In this document: in pieces, positions 1 to 12,700 of the stretch | How positions within the stretch are numbered: position 1 is the first letter of the stretch | How the letters are laid out: each line of letters starts with the position of its first letter | Assembly: GCA_034231615.1 (NCBI GenBank) | Contig: CM067309.1 | Coordinates: forward strand, 27,985,661 to 28,049,660 | Length of the DNA stretch: 64,000 nt | Direction of reading: 5' to 3' | From: Meghimatium bilineatum | Lineage: Eukaryota > Mollusca > Gastropoda > Stylommatophora > Philomycidae | Notes under the pieces: model-generated | The model's database searches: none | What the model was told of the DNA's origin: nothing | The model's input: only the letters and a program-made list of their open reading frames with translations | Translations under genes and position numbers: made by a program

Positions 1-1089
1 GTGAATAATATGTCACAAAACACTGTGTTTTGACGTACTAAACAGCAAGAGCTAATGTGTGTGTAATACGACAGTATTCTGACGTATTATGCTGCATTAC
101 AACGAAATGATGTATAATAGGCCAGAATACACTCACTTCTAGTGTAGTAAGCTTCAGAACATTGAATTTGTGAGTAATATGACAGAATACATCGAGTTAT
201 AACGTAGTAAGCTAGAATACACCAAATTCGTGTCCAGACTGCAATTTCTGGTGTAGTAAGCTGCAGTACACCCAATTTGTGAGTAATATGCCATAGAACA
301 CTGAGTTTTGACGTACTAAACAGCAAGATACCTAATTTGTGTATAATTCACCAGTATTCTTAGTTATTAAGCTGCAAAACAACGAAGTCATGTGTAAGAG
401 GCCAGAATACACTCAATTCAAGGGTTGTAAGCTGCAGTACACCCAATTTGTGTGTAATATGCCACAAAACACTGAGTTTTGACGTACTAAACTGCAAGAC
501 CTAATTTGTGTGTAATACGACAGTGTTCTGACGTATTATGGTGCATTACAACGAAATGATGTATAATAGGCCAGAATACATTCACTTCTAGTGTAGTAAG
601 CTTCAGAACAATGAATTTGTGAGTAATATGCCAGAATACACCGAGATCTCACGTAGTAAGCTAGAATACACCAAATTAGTGTGTCCAGACTACAATTTCA
701 GGTGTAGTAAGCTGCAGTACACCAAATTTGTGAATAATATGTCACAAAACACTGAGTTTTGACATACTAAACAGCAAGACCTAATTTGTGTGTAATACGA
801 CAGTTTTCTGACGTATTATGGTGCATTACAACCAAATGATGTATAATAGGCCAGAATAAACTCACTTCTAGTGTAGTAAGCTTCAGAACAATGAATTTGT
901 GAGTAATATGCCAGAATACACCGAGTTCTCACGTAGTAAGCTAGAATACACCAAATTCGTGTGTCCAGACTACAATTTCTGGTGTAGTAAGCTGCAGTAC
1001 ACCCAATTTGTGAATATGTCACAAAACACTGTGTTTTGACGTACTAAACAGCAAGAGCTAATGTGTGTGTAATACGACAGTATTCTGAC

Positions 1090-1540
1090 GTATTATGCTG
1101 CATTACAACGAAATGATGTATAATAGGCCAGAATACACTCACTTCTAGTGTAGTAAGCTTCAGAACAATGAATTTGTGAGTAATATGCCAAAATACAACG
1201 AGTTCTAACGTAGTAAGCTAGAATACACCAAATTCGTGTGTCCAGACTGCAATTTCTGGTGTAGTAAGCTGCAGTACACCCAATTTGTGAGTAATATGCC
1301 ATAGAACACTGAGTTTTGACGTACTAAACAGCAAGATACCTAATTTGTGTATAATTCACCAGTGATCTTAGTTATTAAGCTGCAAAACAACGAAGTCATG
1401 TGTAACAGGCCAGAATACACTCAATTCAAGGGTTGTAAGATGCAGTACACCCAATTTGTGAGTAATATGCCACAAAACACTGAGTTTTGACGTACTAAAC
1501 AGCAAGACCTAATTTGTGTGTAATACGACAGTATTCTGAC
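1090..1540. repeat. Representative long satellite module (451 bp, eight subrepeats)
   Basis: This is one full long module, set in phase on the GTATTATG box. Its subrepeats are S1 1,090-1,149 (60 bp), S2 1,150-1,209 (60), S3 1,210-1,260 (51), S4 1,261-1,320 (60), S5 1,321-1,370 (50), S6 1,371-1,431 (61), S7 1,432-1,491 (60) and S8 1,492-1,540 (49). Each begins with a related head (GTAGTAAGC, GTACTAAAC, GTTATTAAGC, GTTGTAAG or GTATTATG). Most share an inner AATTTGTG(A/T)GTAAT(A)TG segment, so the module arose by amplification of a roughly 55-bp ancestor. S2 contains a HindIII site (AAGCTT), and S4 (and S7 when its head reads GTTGTAAGCTGCAG) a PstI site (CTGCAG). Confidence 0.93.
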
Positions 1541-3618
1541 GTATTATGCTGCATTACAACGAAATGATGTATAATAGGCCAGAATACACTCACTTCTAGT
1601 GTAGTAAGCTTCAGAACAATTAATTTGTGAGTAATATGACAGAATACATCGAGTTCTAACGTAGTAAGCTAGAATACACAAAATTCGTGTCCAGACTGCA
1701 ATTTCTGGTGTAGTAAGCTGCAGTACACCCAATTTGTGAGTAATATGCCATAGAACACTGAGTTTTGACGTACTAAACAGCAAGATACCTAATTTGTGTA
1801 TAATTCACCAGTATTCTTAGTTATTAAGCTGCAAAACAACGAAGTCATGTGTAACAGGCCAGAATACACTCAATTCAAGGGTTGTAAGCTGCAGTACACC
1901 CAATTTGTGAGTAATATGCCACAAAACACTGAGTTTTGACGTACTAAACAGCATGACCTAATTTGTGTGTAATACGACAGTATTCTGACGTATTCTGCTG
2001 CATTACAACGAAATGATGTATAATAGACCAGAATACACTCACTTCTAGTGTAGTAAGCTTCAGAACAATGAATTTGTGAGTAATATGCCAGAATACAACG
2101 AGTTCTAACGTAGTAAGCTAGAATACACCAAATTCGTGTGTCCAGACTGCAATTTCTGGTGTAGTAAGCTGCAGTACACCCAATTTGTGAGTAATATGCC
2201 ATAGAACACTGAGTTTTGACGAACTAAACAGCAAGATACCTAATTTGTGTATAATTCACCAGTGTTCTTAGTTATTAAGCTGCAAAACAACGAAGTCATG
2301 TGTAAGGCCAGAATACACTCAATTCAAGGGTTGTAAGATGCAGTACACCCAATTTGTGAGTAATATGCCACAAAACACTGAGTTTTGACGTACTAAACAG
2401 CAAGACCTAATTTGTGTGTAATACGACAGTATTCTGACGTATTATGCTGCATTACAACGAAATGATGTATAATAGGCCAGAATACACTCACTTCTAGTGT
2501 AGTAAGCTTCAGAACAATGAATTTGTGAGTAATATGCCAGAATACAACGAGTTCTAACGTAGTAAGCTAGAATACACCAAATTCGTGTGTCCAGACTGCA
2601 ATTTCTGGTGTAGTAAGCTGCAGTACACCCAATTTGTGAGTAATATGCCATAGAACACTGAGTTTTGACGTACTAAACAGCAAGATACCTAATTTGTGTA
2701 TAATTCACCAGTGTTCTTAGTTATTAAGCTGCAAAACAACGAAGTCATGTGTAAGGCCAGAATACACTCAATTCAAGGGTTGTAAGATGCAGTACACCCA
2801 ATTTGTGAGTAATATGCCACAAAACACTGAGTTTTGACGTACTAAACAGCATGACCTAATTTGTGTGTAATACGACAGTATTCTGACGTATTCTGCTGCA
2901 TTACAACGAAATGATGTATAATAGACCAGAATACACTCACTTCTAGTGTAGTAAGCTTCAGAACAATGAATTTGTGAGTAATATGCCAGAATACAACGAG
3001 TTCTAACGTAGTAAGCTAGAATACACCAAATTCGTGTGTCCAGACTACAATTTCTGGTGTAGTAAGCTGCAGTACACCCAATTTATGAATAATATGTCAC
3101 AAAACACTGAGTTTTGACATACTAAACAGCAAGACCTAATTTGTGTGTAATACGACAGTATTCTGACGTATTATGCTGCATTACAACGAAATGATGTATA
3201 ATAGGCCAGAATACACTCACTTCTAGTGTAGTAAGCTTCAGAACAATGAACTTGTGAGTAATATGCCAAAATACAACGAGTTCTAACGTAGTAAGCTAGA
3301 ATACACCAAATTCGTGTGTCCAGACTGCAATTTCTGGTGTAGTAAGCTGCAGTACACCCAATTTGTGAGTAATATGCCATAGAACACTGAGTTTTGACGT
3401 ACTAAATAGCAAGATACCTAATTTGTGTATAATTCACCAGTGTTCTTAGTTATTAAGCTGCAAAACAACGAAGTCATGTGTAACAGGCCAGAATACACTC
3501 AATTCAAGGGTTGTAAGATGCAGTACACCCAATTTGTGAGTAATATGCCACAAAACACTGAGTTTTGACGTACTAAACAGCAAGACCTAATTTGTGTGTA
3601 ATACGACAGTTTTCTGAC

Positions 3619-4067
3619 GTATTATGCTGCATTACAACGAAATGATGTATAATAGGCCAGAATACACTCACTTCTAGTGTAGTAAGCTTCAGAACATTGA
3701 ATTTGTGAGTAATATGACAGAATACATCGAGTTCTAACGTAGTAAGCTAGAATACACCAAATTCGTGTCCAGACTGCAATTTCTGGTGTAGTAAGCTGCA
3801 GTACACCCAATTTGTGAGTAATATGCCATAGAACACTGAGTTTTGACGTACTAAACAGCAAGATACCTAATTTGTGTATAATTCACCAGTATTCTTAGTT
3901 ATTAAGCTGCAAAACAACGAAGTCATGTGTAACAGGCCAGAATACACTCAATTCAAGGGTTTTAAGCTGCAGTACACCCAATTTGTGTGTAATATGCCAC
4001 AAAACACTGAGTTTTGACGTACTAAACTGCAAGACCTAATTTGTGTGTAATACGACAGTATTCTGAC
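3619..4067. repeat. 449-bp long-module variant lacking a GT in S3
   Basis: This is a long module with the same eight-subrepeat order. S3 is 49 bp because TTCGTGTGTCCAGAC has become TTCGTGTCCAGAC. The variant is linked with AACATTGAATTTG, ATATGACAG and ATACATCGAG in the same module, and the whole haplotype recurs across the window (for example 5,808, 31,946, 36,938, 41,370 and 51,072). It marks a distinct long-module lineage. Confidence 0.88.
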
Positions 4068-4347
4068 GTATTATGGTGCATTATAACGAAATGATGTATA
4101 ATAGGCCAGAATACACTCACTTCTAGTGTAGTAAGCTTCAGAACAATGAATTTGTGAGTAATATGCCAGAATACACCGAGATCTCACGTAGTAAGCTAGA
4201 ATACACCAAATTCGTGTGTCCAGACTACAATTTCTGGTGTAGTAAGCTGCAGTACACCAAATTTGTGAATAATATGTCACAAAACACTGAGTTTTGACAT
4301 ACTAAACAGCAAGACCTAATTTGTGTGTAATACGACAGTTTTCTGAC
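4068..4347. repeat. Representative short satellite module (280 bp, five subrepeats)
   Basis: A full short module runs from one GTATTATG box to the next, with subrepeats of 60+60+51+60+49 bp. Its fourth subrepeat has the head of S4 (GTAGTAAGCTGCAG) and the tail of S7 (CACAAAACACTGAG). It is what remains when the S4-S7 interval of the long module (60+50+61 = 171 bp) is removed by exchange inside homologous S4 and S7. Short modules usually carry linked markers GAATAATATGTCAC and GACATACTAA, so many descend from one ancestral short module. Confidence 0.9.
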
Positions 4348-7300
4348 GTATTATGGTGCATTACAACCAAATGATGTATAATAGGCCAGAATAAACTCAC
4401 TTCTAGTGTAGTAAGCTTCAGAACAATGAATTTGTGAGTAATATGCCAGAATACACCGAGTTCTCACGTAGTAAGCTAGAATACACCAAATTCGTGTGTC
4501 CAGACTACAATTTCTGGTGTAGTAAGCTGCAGTACACCCAATTTGTGAATAATATGTCACAAAACACTGAGTTTTGACATACTAAACAGCAAGATCTAAT
4601 TTGTGTGTAATACGACAGTATTCTGACGTATTCTGCTGCATTACAACGAAATGATGTATAATAGACCAGAATACACTCACTTCTAGTGTAGTAAGCTTCA
4701 GAACAATGAATTTGTGAGTAATATGCCAGAATACAACGAGTTCTAACGTAGTAAGCTAGAATACACCAAATTCGTGTGTCCAGACTGCAATTTCTGGTGT
4801 AGTAAGCTGCAGTACACCCAATTTGTGAGTAATATGCCATAGAACACTGAGTTTTGACGAACTAAACAGCAAGATACCTAATTTGTGTATAATTCACCAG
4901 TGTTCTTAGTTATTAAGCTGCAAAACAACGAAGTCATGTGTAAGGCCAGAATACACTCAATTCAAGGGTTGTAAGATGCAGTACACCCAATTTGTGAGTA
5001 ATATGCCACAAAACACTGAGTTTTGACGTACTAAACAGCATGACCTAATTTGTGTGTAATACGACAGTATTCTGACGTATTCTGCTGCATTACAACGAAA
5101 TGATGTATAATAGACCAGAATACACTCACTTCTAGTGTAGTAAGCTTCAGAACAATGAATTTGTGAGTAATATGCCAGAATACAACGAGTTCTAACGTAG
5201 TAAGCTAGAATACACCAAATTCGTGTGTCCAGACTACAATTTCTGGTGTAGTAAGCTGCAGTACACCCAATTTGTGAATAATATGTCACAAAACACTGAG
5301 TTTTGACATACTAAACAGCAAGACCTAATTTGTGTGTAATACGACAGTATTCTGACGTATTATGCTGCATTACAACGAAATGATGTATAATAGGCCAGAA
5401 TACACTCACTTCTAGTGTAGTAAGCTTCAGAACAATGAACTTGTGAGTAATATGCCAAAATACAACGAGTTCTAACGTAGTAAGCTAGAATACACCAAAT
5501 TCGTGTGTCCAGACTGCAATTTCTGGTGTAGTAAGCTGCAGTACACCCAATTTGTGAGTAATATGCCATAGAACACTGAGTTTTGACGTACTAAACAGCA
5601 AGATACCTAATTTGTGTATAATTCACCAGTGTTCTTAGTTATTAAGCTGCAAAACAACGAAGTCATGTGTAACAGGCCAGAATACACTCAATTCAAGGGT
5701 TGTAAGATGCAGTACACCCAATTTGTGAGTAATATGCCACAAAACACTGAGTTTTGACGTACTAAACAGCAAGACCTAATTTGTGTGTAATACGACAGTT
5801 TTCTGACGTATTATGCTGCATTACAACGAAATGATGTATAATAGGCCAGAATACACTCACTTCTAGTGTAGTAAGCTTCAGAACATTGAATTTGTGAGTA
5901 ATATGACAGAATACATCGAGTTCTAACGTAGTAAGCTAGAATACACCAAATTCGTGTCCAGACTGCAATTTCTGGTGTAGTAAGCTGCAGTACACCCAAT
6001 TTGTGAGTAATATGCCATAGAACACTGAGTTTTGACGTACTAAACAGCAAGATACCTAATTTGTGTATAATTCACCAGTATTCTTAGTTATTAAGCTGCA
6101 AAACAACGAAGTCATGTGTAACAGGCCAGAATACACTCAATTCAAGGGTTGTAAGCTGCAGTACACCCAATTTGTGTGTAATATGCCACAAAACACTGAG
6201 TTTTGACGTACTAAACTGCAAGACCTAATTTGTGTGTAATACGACAGTATTCTGACGTATTATGGTGCATTACAACGAAATGATGTATAATAGGCCAGAA
6301 TACACTCACTTCTAGTGTAGTAAGCTTCAGAACAATGAATTTGTGAGTAATATGCCAGAATACACCGAGATCTCACGTAGTAAGCTAGAATACACCAAAT
6401 TCGTGTGTCCAGACTACAATTTCTGGTGTAGTAAGCTGCAGTACACCAAATTTGTGAATAATATGTCACAAAACACTGAGTTTTGACATACTAAACAGCA
6501 AGACCTAATTTGTGTGTAATACGACAGTTTTCTGACGTATTATGGTGCATTACAACCAAATGATGTATAATAGGCCAGAATAAACTCACTTCTAGTGTAG
6601 TAAGCTTCAGAACAATGAATTTGTGAGTAATATGCCAGAATACACCGAGTTCTCACGTAGTAAGCTAGAATACACCAAATTCGTGTGTCCAGACTACAAT
6701 TTCTGGTGTAGTAAGCTGCAGTACACCCAATTTGTGAATAATATGTCACAAAACACTGAGTTTTGACATACTAAACAGCAAGATCTAATTTGTGTGTAAT
6801 ACGACAGTATTCTGACGTATTCTGCTGCATTACAACGAAATGATGTATAATAGGCCAGAATACACTCACTTCTAGTGTAGTAAGCTTCAGAACATTGAAT
6901 TTGTGAGTAATATGACAGAATACATCGAGTTCTAACGTAGTAAGCTAGAATACACCAAATTCGTGTCCAGACTGCAATTTCTGGTGTAGTAAGCTGCAGT
7001 ACACCCAATGTGTGAGTAATATGCCATAGAACACTGAGTTTTGACGTACTAAACAGCAAGATACCTAATTTGTGTATAATTCACCAGTGTTCTTAGTTAT
7101 TAAGCTGCAAAACAACGAAGTCATGTGTAACAGGCCAGAATACACTCAATTCAAGGGTTGTAAGCTGCAGTAAACCCAATTTGTGAGTAATATGCCACAA
7201 AACACTGAGTTTTGACGTACTAAACAGCAAGACCTAATTTGTGTGTAATACCACAGTATTCTGACGTATTATGGTGCATTACAACGAAATGATGTATAAT

Positions 7301-7699
7301 AGGCCAGAATACACTCACTTCTAGTGTAGTAAGCTTCAGAACAATGAATTTGTGAGTAATATGCCAGAATACACCGATATCTCACGTAGTAAGCTAGAAT
7401 ACACCAAATTCGTGTGTCCAGACTGCAATTTCTGGTGTAGTAAGCTGCAGTACACCCAATTTGTGAGTAATATGCCATAGAACACTGAGTTTTGACGTAC
7501 TAAACAGCAAGATACCTAATTTGTGTATAATTCACCAGTGTTCTTAGTTATTAAGCTGCAAAACAACGAAGTCATGTGTAACAGGCCAGAATACACTCAA
7601 TTCAAGGGTTGTAAGATGCAGTACACCCAATTTGTGAGTAATATGCCACAAAACACTGAGTTTTGACGTACTAAACTGCAAGACCTAATTTGTGTGTAA

Positions 7700-7701
7700 T
7701 A
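7700..7701. other. Apparent empty insertion site (TA) corresponding to the mariner elements
   Basis: The TA in GTGTAATACGACAG at 7,700-7,701 has the same left context as all three elements: a module with TAAACCCAATT, then ACCACAGTATTC, then GTAAGATGCAG and a CTAAACTGCAAG S8. To its right come a 280-bp module, a module with CTTCACAACAATG at about 8,066, AAGGTTTGTAAG at about 8,332 and a module with GCTAGAAAACACC at about 8,575. This is the same order found right of the third element (48,615, 48,885, 49,127). It therefore represents the unoccupied paralogous site. Confidence 0.82.
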
Positions 7702-9795
7702 CGACAGTATTCTGACGTATTATGGTGCATTACAACGAAATGATGTATAATAGGCCAGAATACACTCACTTCTAGTGTAGTAAGCTTCAGAACAATGAAT
7801 TTGTGAGTAATATGCCAGAATACACCGATATCTCACGTAGTAAGCTAGAATACACCAAATTCGTGTGTCCAGACTACAATTTCTGATGTAGTAAGCTGCA
7901 GTACACCCAATTTGTGAATAATATGTCACAAAACACTGAGTTTTGACATACTAAACAGCAAGACCTAATTTGTGTGTAATACGACAGTATTCTGACGTAT
8001 TATGCTGCATTACAACGAAATGATGTATAATAGGCCAGAATACACTCACTTCTAGTGTAGTAAGCTTCACAACAATGAATTTGTGAGTAATATGCCAGAA
8101 TACAACGAGTTCTAACGTAGTAAGCTAGAATACACCAAATTCGTGTGTCCAGACTGCAATTTCTGGTGTAGTAAGCTGCAGTACACCCAATTTGTGAGTA
8201 ATATGCCATAGAACACTGAGTTTTGACGTACTAAACAGCAAGATACCTAATTTGTGTATAATTCACCAGTGTTCTTAGTTATTAAGCTGCAAAACAACGA
8301 AGTCATGTGTAACAGGCCAGAATACACTCAATTCAAGGTTTGTAAGCTGCAGTACACCCAATTTGTGAGTAATATGCCACAAAACACTGAGTTTTGACGT
8401 ACTAATCAGCAAGACCTAATTTGTGTGTAATACGACAGTATTCTGACGTATTATGCTGCATTACAACGAAATGATGTATAATAGGCCAGAATACACTCAC
8501 TTCTAGTGTAGTAAGCTTCAGAACATTGAATTTGTGAGTAATATGACAGAATACATCGAGTTCTAACGTAGTAAGCTAGAAAACACCAAATTCGTGTCCA
8601 GACTGCAATTTCTGGTGTAGTAAGCTGCAGTACACCCAATTTGTGAGTAATATGCCATAGAACACTGAGTTTTGACGTACTAAACAGTAAGATACCTAAT
8701 TTGTGTATAATTCACCAGTATTCTTAGTTATTAAGCTGCAAAACAACGAAGTCATGTGTAACAGGCCAGAATACACTCAATTCAAGGGTTGTAAGCTGCA
8801 GTACACCCAATTTGTGTGTAATATGCCACAAAACACTGAGTTTTGACGTACTAAACAGCATGACCTAATTTGTGTGTAATACGACAGTATTCTGACGTAT
8901 TCTGCTGCATTACAACGAAATGATGTATAATAGACCAGAATACACTCACTTCTAGTGTAGTAAGCTTCAGAACAATGAATTTGTGAGTAATATGCCAGAA
9001 TACAACGAGTTCTAACGTAGTAAGCTAGAATACACCAAATTCGTGTGTCCAGACTGCAATTTCTGGTGTAGTAAGCTGCACTACACCCAATTTGTCAGTA
9101 ATATGCTATAGAACACTGAGTTTTGACGTACTAACAGCAAGATACCTAATTTGTGTATAATTCACCAGTGTTCTTAGTTATTAAGCTGCAAAACAACGAA
9201 GCCATGTGTAACAGGCCAGAATACACTCAATTCAAGTGTAGTAAGCTGCAGTACACCCATTTTGTGAGTAATATGCCACAAAACACTGAGTTTTGACGTA
9301 ATAAACAGCAAGACCTAATTTGTGTGTAATACGACATTTTTCTGACGTATTATGCTGCATTACAACGATATGATGTACAATAGGCCAGAATACACTCACT
9401 TCTAGTGTGTTAAGCTTCAGAACATTGAATTTGTGAGTAATATGACAGAATACAACAAGTTCTAACTTAGAAAGCTAGAATACACCAAATTCGTGTCCAG
9501 ACTGCAATTTTTGGTGTAGTAAGCTGCAGTACACCCAATTTGTGAGTAATATGCCATAGAACACTGAGTTTTGACGTACTAAACAGCAAGATACCTAATT
9601 TGTGTATAATTCACCAGTGTTCTTAGTTATTAAGCTGCAAAACAACGAAGTCATGTGTAACAGGCCAGAATACACTCAATTCACGGATTGTAAGCTGCAG
9701 TACACCCAATTTGTGAGTAATATGCCTCAAAACACTGAGCTTTGACGTACTAAACAGCAAGACCTAATTTGTGTGTAATACGACAGTATTCTGAC

Positions 9796-12700
9796 GTATT
9801 ATGCTGCATTACAACGAAATGATGTATAATAGGCCAGAATACACTCACTTCTAGTGTAGTAAGCTTCAGAACAATGAATTTGTGAATAATATGCCAGAAT
9901 ACAACGAGTTCTAACGTAGTAAGCTAGAATACACCAAAATTCGTGTGTCCAGACTGCAATTTCTGGTGTATTAAGCTGCAGTACACCCAATTTGTGAGTA
10001 ATATGCCATAGAACACTGAGTTTTGACGTACTAAACAGCAAGATACCTAATTTGTGTATAATTCACCAGTGTTCTTAGTTATTAAGCTGCAAAACAACGA
10101 AGTCATGTGTAACAGGCCAGAATACACTCAATTCAAGGGTTGTAAGCTGCAGTACACCCAATTTGTGTGTAATATGCCACAAAACACTGAGTTTTGACGT
10201 ACTAAACTGCAAGACCTAATTTGTGTGTAATACGACAGTATTCTGACGTATTATGCTGCATTACAACGAAATGATGTATAATAGGCCAGAATACACTCAC
10301 TTCTAGTATAGTAAGCTTCAGAACATTGAATTTGTGAGGAATATGACAGAATACAACGAATTCTCACGTAGTAAGCTAGAATACACCAAATTCGTGTGTC
10401 CAGACTGCAATTTCTGGTGTAGTAAGCTGCAGTACACCCAATTTGTGAGTAATATGCCATAGAACACTGCGTTTTGACGTACTAAACAGCAAGATACCTA
10501 ATTTGTGTATAATTCACCAGTGTTCTTAGTTATTAAGCTGCAAAACAACGAAGTCATGTGTAACAGGCCAGAATACACTCAATTCAAGGGTTGTAAGCTG
10601 CAGTAAACCCAATTTCTGAGTAATATGCCACAAAACACTGAGTTTTGACGTACTAAACAGCAAGACCTAATTTGTGTGTAATACCACAGTATTCTGACGT
10701 ATTATGGTACATTACAACGAAACGATGTATAATAGGCCAGAATACACTCACTTCTAGTATAGTAAGCTTCAGAACATTGAATTTGTGAGGAATATGACAG
10801 AATACAACGAATTCTCACGTAGTAAGCTAGAATACACCGAATTCGTGTGTCCAGACTACAATTTCTGGTGTAGTAAGCTGCAGTACACCCAATTTGTGAG
10901 TAATATGCCATAGAACACTGAGTTTTGACGTACTAAACAGCAAGATACCTAATTTGTGTATAATTCACCAGTGTTCTTAGTTATTAAGCTGCAAAACAAC
11001 GAAGTCATGTGTAACAGGCCAGAATACACTCAATTCAAGGGTTGTAAGCTGCAGTACACCCAATTTGTGTGTAATATGCCACAAAACACTGAGTTTTGAC
11101 GTACTAAACTGCAAGACCTAATTTGTGTGTAATACGACAGTATTCTGACGTATTATGGTGCATTACAACGAAATGATGTATAATAGGCCAGAATACACTC
11201 ACTTCTAGTGTAGTAAGCTTCAGAACAATGAATTTGTGAGTAATATGCCAGAATACACCAAGATCTCACGTAGTAAGCTAGAATACACCAAATTCGTGTG
11301 TCCAGACTACAATTTCTGGTGTAGTAAGCTGCAGTACACCAAATTTGTGAATAATATGTCACAAAACACTGAGTTTTGACATACTAAACAGCAAGACCTA
11401 ATTTGTGTGTAATACGACAGTTTTCTGACGTATTATGGTGCATTACAACCAAATGATGTATAATAGGCCAGAATAAACTCACTTCTAGTGTAGTAAGCTT
11501 CAGAACAATGAATTTGTGAGTAATATGCCAGAATACACCGAGTTCTCACGTAGTAAGCTAGAATACACCAAATTCGTGTGTCCAGACTGCAATTTCTGGT
11601 GTAGTAAGCTGCAGTACACCCAATTTGTGAGTAATATGCCATAGACCACTTGAGTTTTGACGTACTAAACAGCAAGATACCTAATTTGTGTATAATTCAC
11701 CAGTGTTCTTAGTTATTAAGCTGCAAAACAACGAAGTCATGTGTAACAGGCCAGAATACACTCAATTCACGGATTGTAAGCTGCAGTACACCCAATTTGT
11801 GAGTAATATGCCTCAAAACACTGAGCTTTGACGTACTAAACAGCAAGACCTAATTTGTGTGTAATACGACAGTATTCTGACGTATTATGCTGCATTACAA
11901 CGAAATGATGTATAATAGGCCAGAATACACTCACTTCTAGTGTAGTAAGCTTCAGAACAATGAATTTGTGAATAATATGCCAGAATACAACGAGTTCTAA
12001 CGTAGTAAGCTAGAATACACCAAAATTCGTGTGTCCAGTCTGCAATTTCTGGTGTAGTAAGCTGCAGTACACCCAATTTGTGAGTAATATGCCATAGAAC
12101 ACTGAATTTTGACGTACTAAACAGCAAGATACCTAATTTGTGTATAATTCACCAGTGTTCTTAGTTATTAAGCTGCAAAACAACGAAGTCATGTGTAACA
12201 GGCCAGAATACACTCAATTCAAGGGTTGTAAGCTGCAGTACACCCAATTTGTGTGTAATATGCCACAAAACACTGAGTTTTGACGTACTAAACTGCAAGA
12301 CCTAATTTGTGTGTAATACGACAGTATTCTGACGTATTATGCTGCATTACAACGAAATGATGTATAATAGGCCAGAATACACTCACTTCTAGTATAGTAA
12401 GCTTCAGAACATTGAATTTGTGAGGAATATGACAGAATACAACGAATTCTCACGTAGTAAGCTAGAATACACCAAATTCGTGTGTCCAGACTGCAATTTC
12501 TGGTGTAGTAAGCTGCAGTACACCCAATTTGTGAGTAATATGCCATAGAACACTGCGTTTTGACGTACTAAACAGCAAGATACCTAATTTGTGTATAATT
12601 CACCAGTGTTCTTAGTTATTAAGCTGCAAAACAACGAAGTCATGTGTAACAGGCCAGAATACACTCAATTCAAGGGTTGTAAGCTGCAGTAAACCCAATT

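Larger units (their letters stand above)
2700..6840. repeat. 2,189-bp tandem duplication
   Basis: Satellite from about 2,700-4,655 recurs at offset 2,189 as about 4,890-6,840. Shared markers include GTATTCTGCTGC boxes at 2,888/5,077 and 4,628/6,817, GTAAGGCCAG at 2,751/4,940 and the REFILAYY-type short modules at 4,348/6,537. Similarity ends on the right where 4,660 reads AATAGACCAG but 6,849 reads AATAGGCCAG. On the left, 4,850-4,880 resembles about 2,218 instead. The ends are approximate because flanking modules are themselves homologous. Confidence 0.8.
1..9790. repeat. Satellite array, zone 1 (transposon-free paralogue of the element-bearing region)
   Basis: Continuous tandem satellite with no gene. 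It is built from 451/449-bp and 280-bp modules made of 49-61 bp subrepeats. Positions 1-330 match 31,863-32,190 at offset 31,862, sharing the unusual AGAGCTAATGTGTG variant. About 500-4,000 matches the region beginning near 33,820 at offset 33,319, sharing a 3-bp deletion at 1,011 and 34,330. About 6,900-9,550 matches the flanks of the third transposon copy. The zone therefore shares recent ancestry with the transposon-bearing higher-order repeat but lacks the element. Transcription or function cannot be judged from sequence. Confidence 0.95.

Noticed and set aside
816-1022. Minus-strand ORFs of 60-121 codons across the satellite as genes
   Set aside because: They repeat with every module, have no recognisable domain, are frame-broken by the 49/50-bp subrepeats and vary with neutral satellite changes.
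1090-1540. Relation of the 171-bp cassette to primate alpha satellite (171-bp monomer)
   Set aside because: Only the length agrees. The cassette is three subrepeats of 60, 50 and 61 bp and shows no alpha-satellite sequence that I recognise.
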